Assembly: GCA_958421035.1 (NCBI GenBank)
Contig: CATZKS010000010.1
Span: forward strand, 1 to 28,695
Reading direction: 5' to 3'
DNA from: an uncultured Collinsella sp.
Lineage (GTDB): Bacteria; Actinomycetota; Coriobacteriia; Coriobacteriales; Coriobacteriaceae
DNA length: 28,695 bases
The notes below the pieces were generated by a model. That model was not told the DNA's origin and ran no database searches. It worked only from the letters and a program-made list of their open reading frames with translations. Position numbers and translations under genes: made by a program. Numbering within the stretch: the first letter of the stretch is position 1; each line of letters opens with the position of its first letter. Below, in pieces: positions 14,947 through 23,760 of the stretch.

Positions 14947-15336
14947 TTAGGATTCCGCCGCTTGGCCCGTCGCCTCGCCCCGGTTCAGCATCGCCCTCAG
15001 TTTCTCGAAGCTTTCCTCGCTCAGGCAGTGCTCCATGTGGCAGCCCTCTTGCGACGCGACCTCAGCCGAAACACCCGCATCCTCCAGCAGCCCCACGAAA
15101 AAGCAGTGACGCTCCCACATTTGGCGAGCGACCTCCAGACCACGCTCCGTCAGATGAACGTCGCGCTTGCCCATTTCGACATAGCCGTTGCTTTCCAGCG
15201 TCGCCATGGCCTTGGAAACGCTCGCCTTGGTTACGCCGAGGTACTCCGCAACGTCGATCGAGCGCACGATGCCCTGGCGTTCCGACAGAACGTAGATCGA
15301 TTCGAGATAGTCTTCTCCGGATTCACGTAGGGCCAT
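14947..15336 (-). CDS. DtxR/MntR-family metal-dependent regulator
   Basis: A 129-residue regulator with an N-terminal winged helix (ALRESGEDYLESIYVLSERQ; recognition region GVTKASVSKAMATL) and a C-terminal metal/dimer domain. The GCHMEHCLSEESFEKL segment has the C-x2-E-H arrangement of DtxR (C102, E105, H106), while D9 and E12 in GEDYLES match the first-helix ligands of MntR. It lacks the SH3-like third domain, as MntR does. Metal may be Fe(II) or Mn(II). I chose the ATG at 15336, behind AAAGG, because family sequence begins there. It may act at the iron box at 6371 and at its own upstream dyad. Confidence 0.88.
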   Translation of the reverse strand: MALRESGEDYLESIYVLSERQGIVRSIDVAEYLGVTKASVSKAMATLESNGYVEMGKRDVHLTERGLEVARQMWERHCFFVGLLEDAGVSAEVASQEGCHMEHCLSEESFEKLRAMLNRGEATGQAAES

Positions 15337-15381
15337 GGGCCGCCTTTCGCGATGATTGCTAGTTAGCCTTTGGATACTTTC

Positions 15382-15443
15382 CACGGCTTACTTTACCGCA
15401 AAAGTTGCCCATGTCTTACTACTTTGCCTAAAAGTTAGCCGTG
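15382..15443. promoter_or_regulatory. Paired inverted half-sites upstream of the DtxR-family gene
   Basis: CACGGCTTACTTTA (15382-15395) and AAAAGTTAGCCGTG (15430-15443) are inverted copies matching at 12 of 14 positions, 34 bases apart. Between them is AGTTGCCCATG (15403-15413), which recurs in the exporter/exonuclease region, and a further GTTAGCC lies at 15362-15368. Autoregulation by the DtxR-family protein is a reasonable inference. Confidence 0.4.
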
Positions 15444-15464
15444 TTTCACAAAACGAGCGGGACG

Positions 15465-15502
15465 AAAACAAAATGGGAACACGCCCCGCAAGGAGTGTCC
15501 CC
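15465..15502 (-). terminator. Terminator of the ABC-F / HAD operon
   Basis: On the - strand, GGGGACAC (15495-15502) and GTGTTCCC (15475-15482) pair with one wobble and are followed by ATTTTGTTTT (15465-15474). It lies 17 bases after the HAD gene stop. The GGGGACA text resembles the hairpin families elsewhere in the window. Confidence 0.7.
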
Positions 15503-15518
15503 AAGTGCCGAGCCGCAG

Positions 15519-16289
15519 CTATAGCAGTCCAAAGTACTTCGCGGCGTTGTAGATCCCATCGTCGTCCACGGCGGTCGTCACGTAGGTCGCCGCAGCTTTC
15601 ACCGTGTCCTGCGCGTTGCCCATGGCCACACTTGTGCCCACGGCCGAGAACATCGACAGGTCGTTCTCGCCGTCGCCAAAGGCAATCGCTTCACTCGCGT
15701 CGATGCCCAGGCGCTCCAGCGTCGCCGCCACACCCAGGTCCTTGCCGCCGTTGGCCGGAATAATGTCGCAGAACAGGTCGCACCAGCGCGTGGTGAGCGA
15801 ATGCGACACGGCATCGGTCACGATATGCTCGTCAACTGGGTCAACAAAGGCACAGAACTGATAGACCGGCGCGTCAAAGGCATGCTCAAACGGCTCCTCG
15901 TGGTAGACGATTCCCGCGTTGCTGCCAGCCGTCACCACGCGCTCGGACAGGCGGTTCACAAACGAGTTCTCGCCCTGCATGCACAGTGAGTCGTAGCGCC
16001 CCTGCGCCACCTGGTCCACAATCACCGCAACGTCGTCCGGATCGATCGGGCAGCTGCGGTAGACGCCCTTGGCATCAAAACAGTGCTGGCCCGAAAGCGT
16101 AATGTACGCATCCCAGCCCAGGTCGAACAGCCAGTCCGGCATCTGGTAGGTCGGACGGCCCGTGGCGATCACGCACGCAATCCCCTGCTCGCGAAAGCTG
16201 TCGAGCACCTGCTGCGCCGACGCCGGAATCCGGTGGGTCTTAAAGCTCAGCAGCGTGCCGTCGATATCGAAAAACGCGGCTTTGATCAT
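15519..16289 (-). CDS. Cof-type HAD-IIB phosphatase
   Basis: A 256-residue haloacid-dehalogenase phosphatase of class IIB. Motif I is FFDIDGTLL (nucleophile D8, acid/base D10), motif II is VIATGRP, the catalytic Lys is in PANGGKDLGV, and motif IV is AFGDGENDLSMF. The large C2 cap lies between motifs II and III. Such enzymes dephosphorylate sugar phosphates, nucleotides or flavin/pyridoxal precursors; the substrate is not evident. It starts 6 bases after the ABC-F stop, so the two are co-transcribed. Confidence 0.92.
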   Translation of the reverse strand: MIKAAFFDIDGTLLSFKTHRIPASAQQVLDSFREQGIACVIATGRPTYQMPDWLFDLGWDAYITLSGQHCFDAKGVYRSCPIDPDDVAVIVDQVAQGRYDSLCMQGENSFVNRLSERVVTAGSNAGIVYHEEPFEHAFDAPVYQFCAFVDPVDEHIVTDAVSHSLTTRWCDLFCDIIPANGGKDLGVAATLERLGIDASEAIAFGDGENDLSMFSAVGTSVAMGNAQDTVKAAATYVTTAVDDDGIYNAAKYFGLL

Positions 16290-16295
16290 TCTCGC

Positions 16296-18152
16296 CTACT
16301 CCTCGCCCTCGAGCTTTTCGCTCGCCTCGAGCCACGCCATCTCCAGCTCGTCCATGGCGGCGTGAGCCTCGTCGATCTTTGCCTGCTGCTCGCCGAGCGC
16401 CGTGTAGTTGGTGGGATCGACCTGGGCCATGGCGGCCTCGGCCTCCTCCACGCGGGCGCGCTGCGTCTCCATCTTGCGCTCGAGCGAGCTCACCTCGCGG
16501 CGGAGCTTCTGACGCTCGGCGTTGGAAAGGCCGTTGGGCTGACCGCTCGACTTGGGCTTGTCGGCAGCAGCCGCCGCACCGGTGTCGAACGTGCCGGTCT
16601 TAGCGCTCGGCGCGCCCACGGGCTCGCCCTCGGCGGTAGCGTTGCACAGGCGCAGGTACTGGTCCACGCCGCCGGGCATATGCGTCAGATGGCCATCGAG
16701 CAGTGCCCACTGTTGGTCGGTCACGCGCTCCATCAAAAAGCGATCGTGTGTCACCAGGATCAGCGTGCCGGGCCAGCCGTCCAGCAGGTCCTCGACAATC
16801 GCGAGCATGTCGGTATCCAGGTCGTTGCCCGGCTCGTCCAGGATGAGCACGTTGGGCTCGTCCAGAATCGTCAGCAACAGCGACAGGCGACGGCGCTGGC
16901 CGCCCGAAAGATCGCCGATGCGGCTCCAGAGCTGCTGCGTCGTAAAGCCCAGACGCTCGCAGAGCTTCTCGGGCGAAGTCTCCTTGCCGTCGATGACGTA
17001 GTACTTCTTATAGTTGCCGAGCACCTCGCGGATCGTGTCGCCCATGTAGGGTTCGAGCTCCTCGAGCTGCTGCGACAGCACGCCAAAGCGCACTGTCTGG
17101 CCAATCTTCACGCGGCCGCGCGTGGGTTCAATCTTGCCCTGGATCACGTCGAGCAGCGTCGACTTGCCGGCACCGTTCTCGCCCAAAAGGCCATAGCGGT
17201 CGCCCGCACCAATGAGCCAGGTCACGTCAGAGAGCACCTGCTTGGGCGCGCCATCGGTATCCGCATAGCCGGCGTCCACGTCGACCACATCGATAACCTG
17301 CTTGCCCAGGCGGCTCACGGCGAGGCGCTTGAGCTCCAGCTCGTCACGCACGGGCGGCACGTCGGCGATCAGCTCGCGAGCGGCATCAACGCGAAACTTG
17401 GGCTTGGTGGAACGCGCCTGGGCGCCGCGGCTCAGCCACGCGAGCTCCTTGCGCGCCATGTTGCGACGGCGTTCCTCGGTAACCGCGGCCATGCGGTCGC
17501 GCTCCACGCGCTGCAGGATATATGCGGAGTAGCCGCCCTCGAAGGGATCGACCTGGCCGTCGTGGACCTCCCACATGCTGGTGCAGACCTCGTCCAAGAA
17601 CCAGCGATCGTGCGTGACCACGAGCATGGCGCCCTGACCGCGCTGCCAGCGAGCCTTAAGATGGCGTGCAAGCCAGTTGATGGTGCGCATGTCCAGATGG
17701 TTAGTGGGCTCGTCGAGCATGAGCACGTCGTAGTCGCCGATCAACAGGCGCGCGAGGTCCACGCGGCGGCGCTGGCCACCCGAAAGCTCGCCCACCGTGC
17801 CCTCCCAGGGCACATCGCTAATGAGACCGGCGAGGATCTGGCGCGTGCGGGGGCTCGACGCCCACTCATACTCGGGCGTGTCGCCCACGACGGCATGGTG
17901 CACGGTGTCGGTGTCGACAAGCTGGTCCTTTTGGCCGAGCAGGCCGATCGTGGTGCCGCGACGATGCGTCACGCGGCCGTCGTCGGGCTCCAGCGTGCCG
18001 GCGAGCACGCTCAGCAGCGTCGACTTGCCGTCGCCGTTTTTACCGACAATACCAATACGGTCGCCCTCGCCCACGCCGAGCGTCACGCTATCGAAAATAT
18101 GCTTGGTGGGAAACTCTAGGCTGACGGAATCGCATCCCAAAAGAATCGCCAT
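16296..18152 (-). CDS. ABC-F family ATPase (Uup/EttA-like)
   Basis: A 618-residue soluble protein with two ABC domains and no membrane spans. Domain 1: Walker A GKNGDGKST (37-45), signature LSGGQRRRVDLARL, Walker B MLDEPTNHLD. Domain 2: Walker A GENGAGKST, signature LSGGQRRRLSL, Walker B ILDEPGNDLD. The C-terminal 80 residues are a Glu/Lys/Arg-rich coiled coil as in Uup. ABC-F proteins act on ribosomes, in translation regulation or antibiotic protection; there is no evidence here for a resistance role. The ATG at 18152 follows AAGGAG; the longer frame upstream is not family sequence. The EPGNDLD in domain 2 has Gly where Thr is usual. Confidence 0.9.
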   Translation of the reverse strand: MAILLGCDSVSLEFPTKHIFDSVTLGVGEGDRIGIVGKNGDGKSTLLSVLAGTLEPDDGRVTHRRGTTIGLLGQKDQLVDTDTVHHAVVGDTPEYEWASSPRTRQILAGLISDVPWEGTVGELSGGQRRRVDLARLLIGDYDVLMLDEPTNHLDMRTINWLARHLKARWQRGQGAMLVVTHDRWFLDEVCTSMWEVHDGQVDPFEGGYSAYILQRVERDRMAAVTEERRRNMARKELAWLSRGAQARSTKPKFRVDAARELIADVPPVRDELELKRLAVSRLGKQVIDVVDVDAGYADTDGAPKQVLSDVTWLIGAGDRYGLLGENGAGKSTLLDVIQGKIEPTRGRVKIGQTVRFGVLSQQLEELEPYMGDTIREVLGNYKKYYVIDGKETSPEKLCERLGFTTQQLWSRIGDLSGGQRRRLSLLLTILDEPNVLILDEPGNDLDTDMLAIVEDLLDGWPGTLILVTHDRFLMERVTDQQWALLDGHLTHMPGGVDQYLRLCNATAEGEPVGAPSAKTGTFDTGAAAAADKPKSSGQPNGLSNAERQKLRREVSSLERKMETQRARVEEAEAAMAQVDPTNYTALGEQQAKIDEAHAAMDELEMAWLEASEKLEGEE

Positions 18153-18222
18153 ATGCCCTGCTCCTTCGTAGAAATTCAACGTTGTCCATAATAGCAGCGA
18201 AAAGGCGGGCCGCACACGACAC

Positions 18223-18259
18223 AAAAAGGCGGGCCATCTCCCAAAAGAGATGACCCGCC
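18223..18259 (-). terminator. Terminator of the pst operon
   Basis: Read on -, GGCGGGTCATCTC (18247-18259) pairs with GAGATGGCCCGCC (18228-18240) around a six-base loop and is followed by TTTTT (18223-18227). It lies about 57 bases after the pstB stop. A partial second copy of AAAAGGCGGGCC lies at 18200-18211. Confidence 0.88.
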
Positions 18260-18315
18260 TCTCCAATCAGTCCCGTGGCAACCGTGGCCGCCGCGGGCCT
18301 CAAGCATGTCCCGGA

Positions 18316-19188
18316 CTAGGAGAACATGCCGGTGAGGTAATCATTCAGCCGCTTATCCTTGGGCCGTTGGAAAATCTCGTCAGTCTCGTCGTACTCGACC
18401 ATATCGCCCATGTAGAAGAACGCCGTGCGGTTGGACACGCGCGACGCCTGCTCCATGTTGTGCGTCACGATAACGATGGCGCGGTCGGCCACGATCGATG
18501 ACATGAGGTCCTCGATCGCCAGCGTCGAGATGGGGTCGAGCGCCGAGCAGGGCTCGTCGAACAGAATCACGTCGGGGTTGAGCGCCAGCGTGCGCGCGAT
18601 GCACAGACGCTGCTGCTGGCCGCCCGAAAGCGCGTAGGCGCTCTTGTCGAGCTTGTCTTTGACCTCGTCCCAAAGCGCCGCGCCGCGCAGGCTTTCCTCG
18701 ACCATGCGGTCGAGCTCGTCGCGGTCGGTGATGCCGTGGCGCTTAGGCGCAAACGTGATGTTGTCGCGAATGGACTTGCGGAACGGGTTGGGCTGCTGGA
18801 ACACCATGCCAATGGAACGGCGCAGCTCGTAGGTGTTTTCGGTCTTGGTGTTCACGTTGCGCCCGCGATAGTTGATCTCGCCCTCCACGCGGCAGCCGCG
18901 AATCTCGCGATTCATGAGGTTGAGGCTACGCAAGAAGGTCGACTTACCGCAGCCCGAAGGCCCGATGAGCGCCGTGATCTCGCCCTTGTGAAAGTCGAGC
19001 GACGTATTGTGCAGTGCATGGTGGTCGCCATAGTACACGTTGACGTCCTTGGTGGAGAGCACGACCTCGTCGCTCACGGCCTTGCCGCTCGCGCGCACGC
19101 GCTTCTCGCTCTCCCCCACGCTCGACAAAAAGTCCTGGGTCTCGGACGATGCCGCCTCAGTTGCGGGCGTTGCATTTATCTCGCTCAT
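18316..19188 (-). CDS. pstB: Phosphate ABC transporter ATP-binding protein
   Basis: A 290-residue ATPase that powers PstSCA phosphate uptake at the membrane. Walker A is GPSGCGKST, the Q-loop VFQQPNPF, signature LSGGQQQRLCIART and Walker B ILFDEPCSALDP. The PstB-specific pattern includes the PNPF in the Q-loop and SALDPIST. The first 40 residues are a low-complexity extension compared with typical PstB (about 250). Its ATG overlaps the pstA stop by four bases (ATGA), so translation is coupled. It is the last gene of the operon; no phoU follows. Confidence 0.96.
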   Translation of the reverse strand: MSEINATPATEAASSETQDFLSSVGESEKRVRASGKAVSDEVVLSTKDVNVYYGDHHALHNTSLDFHKGEITALIGPSGCGKSTFLRSLNLMNREIRGCRVEGEINYRGRNVNTKTENTYELRRSIGMVFQQPNPFRKSIRDNITFAPKRHGITDRDELDRMVEESLRGAALWDEVKDKLDKSAYALSGGQQQRLCIARTLALNPDVILFDEPCSALDPISTLAIEDLMSSIVADRAIVIVTHNMEQASRVSNRTAFFYMGDMVEYDETDEIFQRPKDKRLNDYLTGMFS

Positions 19189-20111
19189 TCGGCCGTCATC
19201 TTCCTTGCCAGTTGTTTGCCCACGATACGGGCGACTACGTTAAACAGCAGCACGCAAATCATCAGCAGCGCCGCGGTGCCCCAAACGATCTGCTGGGCCT
19301 CGGGGCTGCCCTCGCCATAGATCTTGTAGATGTGCACGGCGAGCGACTCACCGGGGCGGAACACGTTCCAGGCGCAGGTGGGGCTCGACAGGTTAAAGCT
19401 CAAGAAGTTCAGACGCACCGGCGAGCTCATGCCCGAGGTAAAGAGCAGCGCCGCGGCCTCGCCAAAGACGCGGCCGGCCGAAAGCACGATGCCGGTCACG
19501 ATGGCGGGCATGGCCTCGGGAATCAGGATGTGCAGCGTGGCCTCCCAGCGGGTAAGGCCCATGGCCAGGCATGCATCGCGCTGGGCCTGTGGCACGTCCT
19601 CGAGCGCCTGCTGAATCACGCGCACCAGAATGGGGATATTGAACATGGTGAGCGCGACGGCGCCGGAGATGATGGAGTACTTCCAGCCCAGCTGCACCGA
19701 GAACACCAGGAAGCCAAACATGCCGACGACGATGGAAGGCAGCGAGGACAGCGTCTCGATGGCGGTAGAGGCGATGTCGCGGATAGGGCCGTTCGGCGCG
19801 TACTCAACCAGGAAGACCGCTCCGCCTAGGCTGATGGGCACCGAGATGATCAGAGTGATCAGCAGCAGGTAGAACGAGTCGAACAGCTGGTAGAGCACGC
19901 CGCCCTGCGTTCCGTTGGCGCGCGACGGCTCTGTGAGAAAGCCCGGCTGGAACAGCGTCGAGATGCCCTCGAACAGGATATAGGCCACCATGGAGATGAC
20001 GATGAGCATGACGATGGCGACGATCGCCGTCAGCACGCCCGTGGCGATGCGATCCTGCTTTTGGACACGCCCGAGCCTCGCCTCGTCGATGTGGATGCGC
20101 GTGCTAGCCAC
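19185..20111 (-). CDS. pstA: Phosphate ABC transporter permease PstA
   Basis: A roughly 308-residue inner-membrane permease with six predicted spans and the EAA-type loop near QALEDVPQAQRDACLAMGLT, which contacts PstB. I favour the GTG at 20111, which overlaps the pstC stop as GTGGCTAG; an ATG at 20135 in the same frame would overlap pstC by 32 bases and add an Arg-rich start. It couples to pstB by a four-base overlap. Confidence 0.92.
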   Translation of the reverse strand: MASTRIHIDEARLGRVQKQDRIATGVLTAIVAIVMLIVISMVAYILFEGISTLFQPGFLTEPSRANGTQGGVLYQLFDSFYLLLITLIISVPISLGGAVFLVEYAPNGPIRDIASTAIETLSSLPSIVVGMFGFLVFSVQLGWKYSIISGAVALTMFNIPILVRVIQQALEDVPQAQRDACLAMGLTRWEATLHILIPEAMPAIVTGIVLSAGRVFGEAAALLFTSGMSSPVRLNFLSFNLSSPTCAWNVFRPGESLAVHIYKIYGEGSPEAQQIVWGTAALLMICVLLFNVVARIVGKQLARKMTAE

Positions 20112-21012
20112 GAGCCTTCGCCCCCTTGCGGCCAATGAGATGGATGATCAGGATGAAGATGAGGCTCATGCCCATCAGCAGCAGACCGAGTGCCCACAGG
20201 ACGTCGTCCTGGGCCGAGCCCTCGGCGTAGACCGCCATGGACGTGGTGAGCGTGGTGGTGATGGTCGAAGCCGGCGACAGCAGCGACGTCGGCATGGCCT
20301 CGATGCCGCCGATGACCATGCGCACGGCGAGCGTCTCGCCAAAGGCGCGGGTCATGCCCAAGATAACCGCGGTCATGAGCGACGGCATGGCGGACTTGAG
20401 CACCACGTGCCAGATGGTCTGCCAGCGGGTGTAGCCCAGCGCGAGCGAGCCCTGTCGGTAGCCGTCGGGCACGGCGCGCAGGCCATCGACCGAAAGCGTG
20501 GTCATCGTCGACAGAATCATGACCGCCAGCACGATGGCGCCGGGCAAGATGCCCAGGCCCGTGCTCACATGGAAAACACTCTTCATAAGGCCGACAACCA
20601 CGTGAAAGCCGATCAAGCCAAAGACGACCGAGGGAATGCCGGTCAAAAGCTCAATAAGCGGCTGAAAGATCTTGGAACCAAACTTAGGCTGGATCTCGAC
20701 CGCAAAGATGGCAGAGCCGATGGCGATGGGCAGCGCGATGAGCGTGGAGAGCACCATGACTGCAAACGAGGTGACGATCAGGGGCAGGGCGCCGGTATAA
20801 GGCAGGCCGTTTTCGGCCGTGTTGGCCAGGTCCCACTTGGTGCCGGTAAAGAACTCGACGACCGAGACGCCGTCCTTGATAAAAGCCGAGAGGCCCTTTT
20901 GGGCGACCATAAAGATGAGCGCGGCAACGACAAGCGTCACGAGCGCTACGCACGCGCCCGTGACGCTCAGGCCCACGTTCTCAAGGTCGCGCTTTGGCAG
21001 CTGTTTTGCCAT
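20104..21012 (-). CDS. pstC: Phosphate ABC transporter permease PstC
   Basis: A 302-residue inner-membrane permease that pairs with PstA. It has six predicted spans, a periplasmic loop with FFTGTKWDLA after the first span, and the EAA loop around GLRAVPDGYRQGSLALGYTR. AAAGG precedes the ATG. It follows pstS by 25 bases. Confidence 0.94.
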   Translation of the reverse strand: MAKQLPKRDLENVGLSVTGACVALVTLVVAALIFMVAQKGLSAFIKDGVSVVEFFTGTKWDLANTAENGLPYTGALPLIVTSFAVMVLSTLIALPIAIGSAIFAVEIQPKFGSKIFQPLIELLTGIPSVVFGLIGFHVVVGLMKSVFHVSTGLGILPGAIVLAVMILSTMTTLSVDGLRAVPDGYRQGSLALGYTRWQTIWHVVLKSAMPSLMTAVILGMTRAFGETLAVRMVIGGIEAMPTSLLSPASTITTTLTTSMAVYAEGSAQDDVLWALGLLLMGMSLIFILIIHLIGRKGAKARG

Positions 21013-21037
21013 TGCAAACCTTTCCGGGGGCGATTAC

Positions 21038-21976
21038 TTATTTAGCAGAGACCTTGCCGCTGGCGTCCTTGACGACCTTCATGGCAGAGACGGGGATAAA
21101 GCCCTGCTCCTCGACGAGCTTGCCCTGGACGTCGTCGGAAAGCATGAACTCCAGGAAGGCCGTGGTGGCCTCGTCGGCGTCCTTGGAGCAGTACATGTGC
21201 TCGGTAGCCCAGATCTTGAAGGAGTCGTCGGTGACGTTTGCGCTCTTGGGCTCGACGCCCTCGACCTTGATGGCGTTGAACTTGGAGTCATCGAAGTGCG
21301 AGAAGTCGAGGTAGGAGATGGCGTTGTCGGTACTGCCCATCTGAGTCTGGACGTCGCCGGACTTGTCGAGCTCGGCGTCGCCCTTAAAGTCGACTGCCTC
21401 GTCGCCAAAGACGGCAGCCTCGAAGGTGGCGCGGGTACCGGAACCGGCCTTGCGGTTGAGAACGACGATCTTGGCGTCGTCGCCGCCGACCTCCTTCCAG
21501 TTGGTGATCTGGCCGGAGAAGATGCCCTTGAGCTGCTCGAGGGACAGGTCGTCGACCTTCACGTTCTTAGAGACGACGGGACCCATGCCCACGACGGCGA
21601 CCTCGTGGTCGACGAGGTTCTTGACCTGGTCGGCCTCGAGCTTGGTCTCGGCGAAGACGTCGGAGTTACCGATGGTGACGGTGCCGGCGGCAACAGCGGT
21701 CAGACCTTTGCCCGAACCGTTGCCCGAGCCGGAGACGGAGACGTCGGGGTTGGCAACCATGAACTTCTCGGCAGCGGCCTCGACGAGAGCCTGGAACGAG
21801 GAGGCACCGTCGTAGGTCACCTCGCCGGAGACGGACTCGGCAGCAGCGGCGCTACCCTTGTCGGCGGCGTCGGATGCGCCTGCGCCGCCGCAGCCAACGA
21901 GACCGAGACCGACGATGCTGGCAAGACCACCAGCGAGGCCGAGGAACTGACGACGAGAATAAGCCTGATCGAGCAT
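21038..21976 (-). CDS. pstS: Phosphate-binding lipoprotein PstS
   Basis: A 312-residue extracytoplasmic phosphate receptor. The N-terminus has R8-R9 (SRRQFLGLAGG) and a lipobox LVGC with C29, so it is a lipoprotein, possibly Tat-exported because of the twin Arg. The phosphate-binding loops include YDGASSFQALVEAA, GSGNGSGKGLTAVAAG and RKAGSGTRATFE. The start is the ATG at 21976, behind AAAGGA; the same frame is open a further 400 bases upstream, but there it runs through non-coding hairpins. First gene of pstSCAB. Confidence 0.93.
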   Translation of the reverse strand: MLDQAYSRRQFLGLAGGLASIVGLGLVGCGGAGASDAADKGSAAAAESVSGEVTYDGASSFQALVEAAAEKFMVANPDVSVSGSGNGSGKGLTAVAAGTVTIGNSDVFAETKLEADQVKNLVDHEVAVVGMGPVVSKNVKVDDLSLEQLKGIFSGQITNWKEVGGDDAKIVVLNRKAGSGTRATFEAAVFGDEAVDFKGDAELDKSGDVQTQMGSTDNAISYLDFSHFDDSKFNAIKVEGVEPKSANVTDDSFKIWATEHMYCSKDADEATTAFLEFMLSDDVQGKLVEEQGFIPVSAMKVVKDASGKVSAK

Positions 21977-22001
21977 GATCTTCCTTTCGTACATGCGAAT
22001 C

Positions 22002-22018
22002 GCGGGCACCCTGCCCGC
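22002..22018 (-). promoter_or_regulatory. Hairpin in the pstS leader
   Basis: GCGGGCA (22002-22008) and TGCCCGC (22012-22018) form a perfect 7-bp stem with a 3-base loop, about 13 bases upstream of the pstS ribosome site. It could stabilise the mRNA or affect access to the start. Confidence 0.45.
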
Positions 22019-22140
22019 TTTGCTGTTTGGAAAGATACGACCCCGACCGGGCAGCACCCGCGCCAACTGCGGTTTCTTACGGGCATTTGATAAACCCTTA
22101 CCGCAAGCGCGGCAGGGCTTTACAAACGAATAACAATCCA

Positions 22141-22156
22141 GCGCCAAATATGGCGC
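22141..22156. promoter_or_regulatory. Palindrome in the pstS upstream region
   Basis: GCGCCA-AATA-TGGCGC is a perfect 6+6 palindrome in the 293-base region before pstS. It may be an operator or a small RNA hairpin. I could not identify a Pho-type box nearby. Confidence 0.35.
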
Positions 22157-22178
22157 ACCTTTTACACCAATAAAAGCA

Positions 22179-22247
22179 AAGTTGCGGTGAAATAGTTCCT
22201 GTTTGGCTGTTAGGCAGCCGATTCTAGGAACTATTCCACCGCAACTT
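22179..22247. repeat. Hairpin repeat (AGTTGCGGTG family), copy 1
   Basis: The 22-base arms 22179-22200 and 22226-22247 pair with one mismatch; the 25-base middle has a small GGCTG/CAGCC hairpin. The core AGTTGCGGTGGAATAG (on -) is shared exactly with the hairpin at 25454-25520. It lies between the dipeptidase stop and pstS, both on -. The run after it on - (TGCTTTT) is a weak T-tract, so it may also act as terminator of the dipeptidase gene. Confidence 0.8.
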
Positions 22248-22269
22248 AGATTGGCAAAACGCCGCAACC

Positions 22270-23706
22270 TTAAAGCTCGAGCTCGTTGAGCCTTAAGATC
22301 GCAACAATATAGATCTTGAGCGCTTGCTTGAGCTGTTCCTCGTTGGCGCACTCGTTGGGGCCATGCATCTGGCCGCCCCATGCGGGCAACTCCAGGCCGG
22401 TCTCCTCGGGGCCAAATGACACGGCGCGGGCAAAGTTGCGCGCGTACGTGCCGCCGCCCATGGCAAAGGGCTCGGCATGCTTACCCGTAAACTCGTTATA
22501 GGTATCAATCAGCGCTTTCACGGCCGGATCGTCGGCAGAGACCGAGAACGGCACCTTCGCGCGACCCAGCTGGCACGTCACGCCAAAACGGCCCACGAGC
22601 GGGTCGAGCTGCTCGCGGATGGTATCGGCACTCGTGCTGTCGGGGAAGCGCACGTCGATGACCTGCTCAATATGGCCATCCGCCACGCGGATGACGCCAG
22701 CGTTGCAGGTAAGCGGGCCAAACGCCGAGCTCGTCGCATCGATACCCAAGCCGCGGCCATAGGCGTCTGCATGTACAAAGGCCAGGAACTTGACGAACTC
22801 GTGCTCGGCAGGCGTCAGCAGGCGCTCGTCACGGGCACCAAACGCGTCCTCGGCCTCGCGCAGGTACGTCACGATCAGGCCGACGGCGTTGATCGTCCCC
22901 TCGGGCATCGAAGCATGGCCACCGATACCGTGCGCGAAAATCTGGGCATGGCCGTTCTCGAGCGCCGTGATCTCCAGGCGGTCGGCGTTCTCAATGGGCG
23001 CCGGCAGTTCATCGGCGGCAATCGCAAGCTCGCAGATAGACTGCGACGGAATGGCGTTGCTCGCCTCGGCACCGCTCCACGATACGATGCGCCCTCCATC
23101 GATCTTGGGGCTCACAAACGTCGCCCCAAACTGGCCCTTCTCGGCATTGCAGACCGGGAACTCGGCATCGGGCGTAAACAAAAAGTCGGGGTCTGCGTGG
23201 TTCTCCAGATAATGGTGAACGTCGGACATGCCCACTTCCTCATCGCAGCCCAGCAGCGCGCGGAAGGTATAGCGCGGCACAATGCCGTGCTTGAGCAGGT
23301 AGGCACCGGCGTAGAGCGACAACACCGCCGGACCCTTGTCATCAATCACGCCACGGCCGAGCAGCCATCCCTCGCGACGCTCCATCGCAAACGGGTCGGT
23401 GTTCCAGCCGGGGCCGGCGGGCACCACGTCCACGTGGCAGATGGTCGCGAGCTGCTTGTCGCCGCGACCCGGGATATCGGCAATGCCCACATAGCCCTCG
23501 TCGTCGCTCGTCTGGTAGCCGAGCTTTTGCGCAATGCCGAGCGCGCAATCGAGCGCATCACGAACCGGGCGGCCAAACGGCGCGCTAGGCTCCGCATCGG
23601 CAGCAACGGCCACGGACGGATAGCTCACCAGTTGTTCGATATCGGCGACGACATCTTCCCAGACCTCGTCGACATACTCAGCGACGCTCTGCTCCACCTG
23701 ATTCAT
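22270..23706 (-). CDS. M20 dipeptidase, PepV/Sapep-like
   Basis: A 478-residue zinc-dependent peptidase of the long M20 (PepV/DapE-like) group that cleaves dipeptides in the cytoplasm. Metal ligands: H91 (CHVDVV), D123 (IDDKGP), E156/E157 (DEEVGM), D180 (TPDAEFP) and the last His in GQMHGPNEC. The large insertion between residues about 185 and 385 contains GHASMPEGTINAVG. The ATG at 23706 follows AAGGAGG; an upstream start in frame would add an Arg-rich extension not found in the family. It is intact, unlike the other M20 gene at 2333. Confidence 0.92.
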   Translation of the reverse strand: MNQVEQSVAEYVDEVWEDVVADIEQLVSYPSVAVAADAEPSAPFGRPVRDALDCALGIAQKLGYQTSDDEGYVGIADIPGRGDKQLATICHVDVVPAGPGWNTDPFAMERREGWLLGRGVIDDKGPAVLSLYAGAYLLKHGIVPRYTFRALLGCDEEVGMSDVHHYLENHADPDFLFTPDAEFPVCNAEKGQFGATFVSPKIDGGRIVSWSGAEASNAIPSQSICELAIAADELPAPIENADRLEITALENGHAQIFAHGIGGHASMPEGTINAVGLIVTYLREAEDAFGARDERLLTPAEHEFVKFLAFVHADAYGRGLGIDATSSAFGPLTCNAGVIRVADGHIEQVIDVRFPDSTSADTIREQLDPLVGRFGVTCQLGRAKVPFSVSADDPAVKALIDTYNEFTGKHAEPFAMGGGTYARNFARAVSFGPEETGLELPAWGGQMHGPNECANEEQLKQALKIYIVAILRLNELEL

Positions 23707-23760
23707 GGACTGCCTCCTTACCAATGAGCGACGGGTACGCCCGCCCCTCACATCAAGTAC

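Noticed and set aside
16083..18119. A 678-codon open frame on +
   Set aside because: It is antisense to the ABC-F and HAD genes, which carry full family motifs. The frame is long because of high GC and has no recognisable domain.
21977..22381. N-terminal extension of PstS
   Set aside because: The frame is open, but it runs through a hairpin repeat and part of the dipeptidase gene. The lipoprotein signal begins at 21976 behind a ribosome site.
22477..23727. A 416-codon open frame on +
   Set aside because: It is the antisense shadow of the PepV-like dipeptidase.
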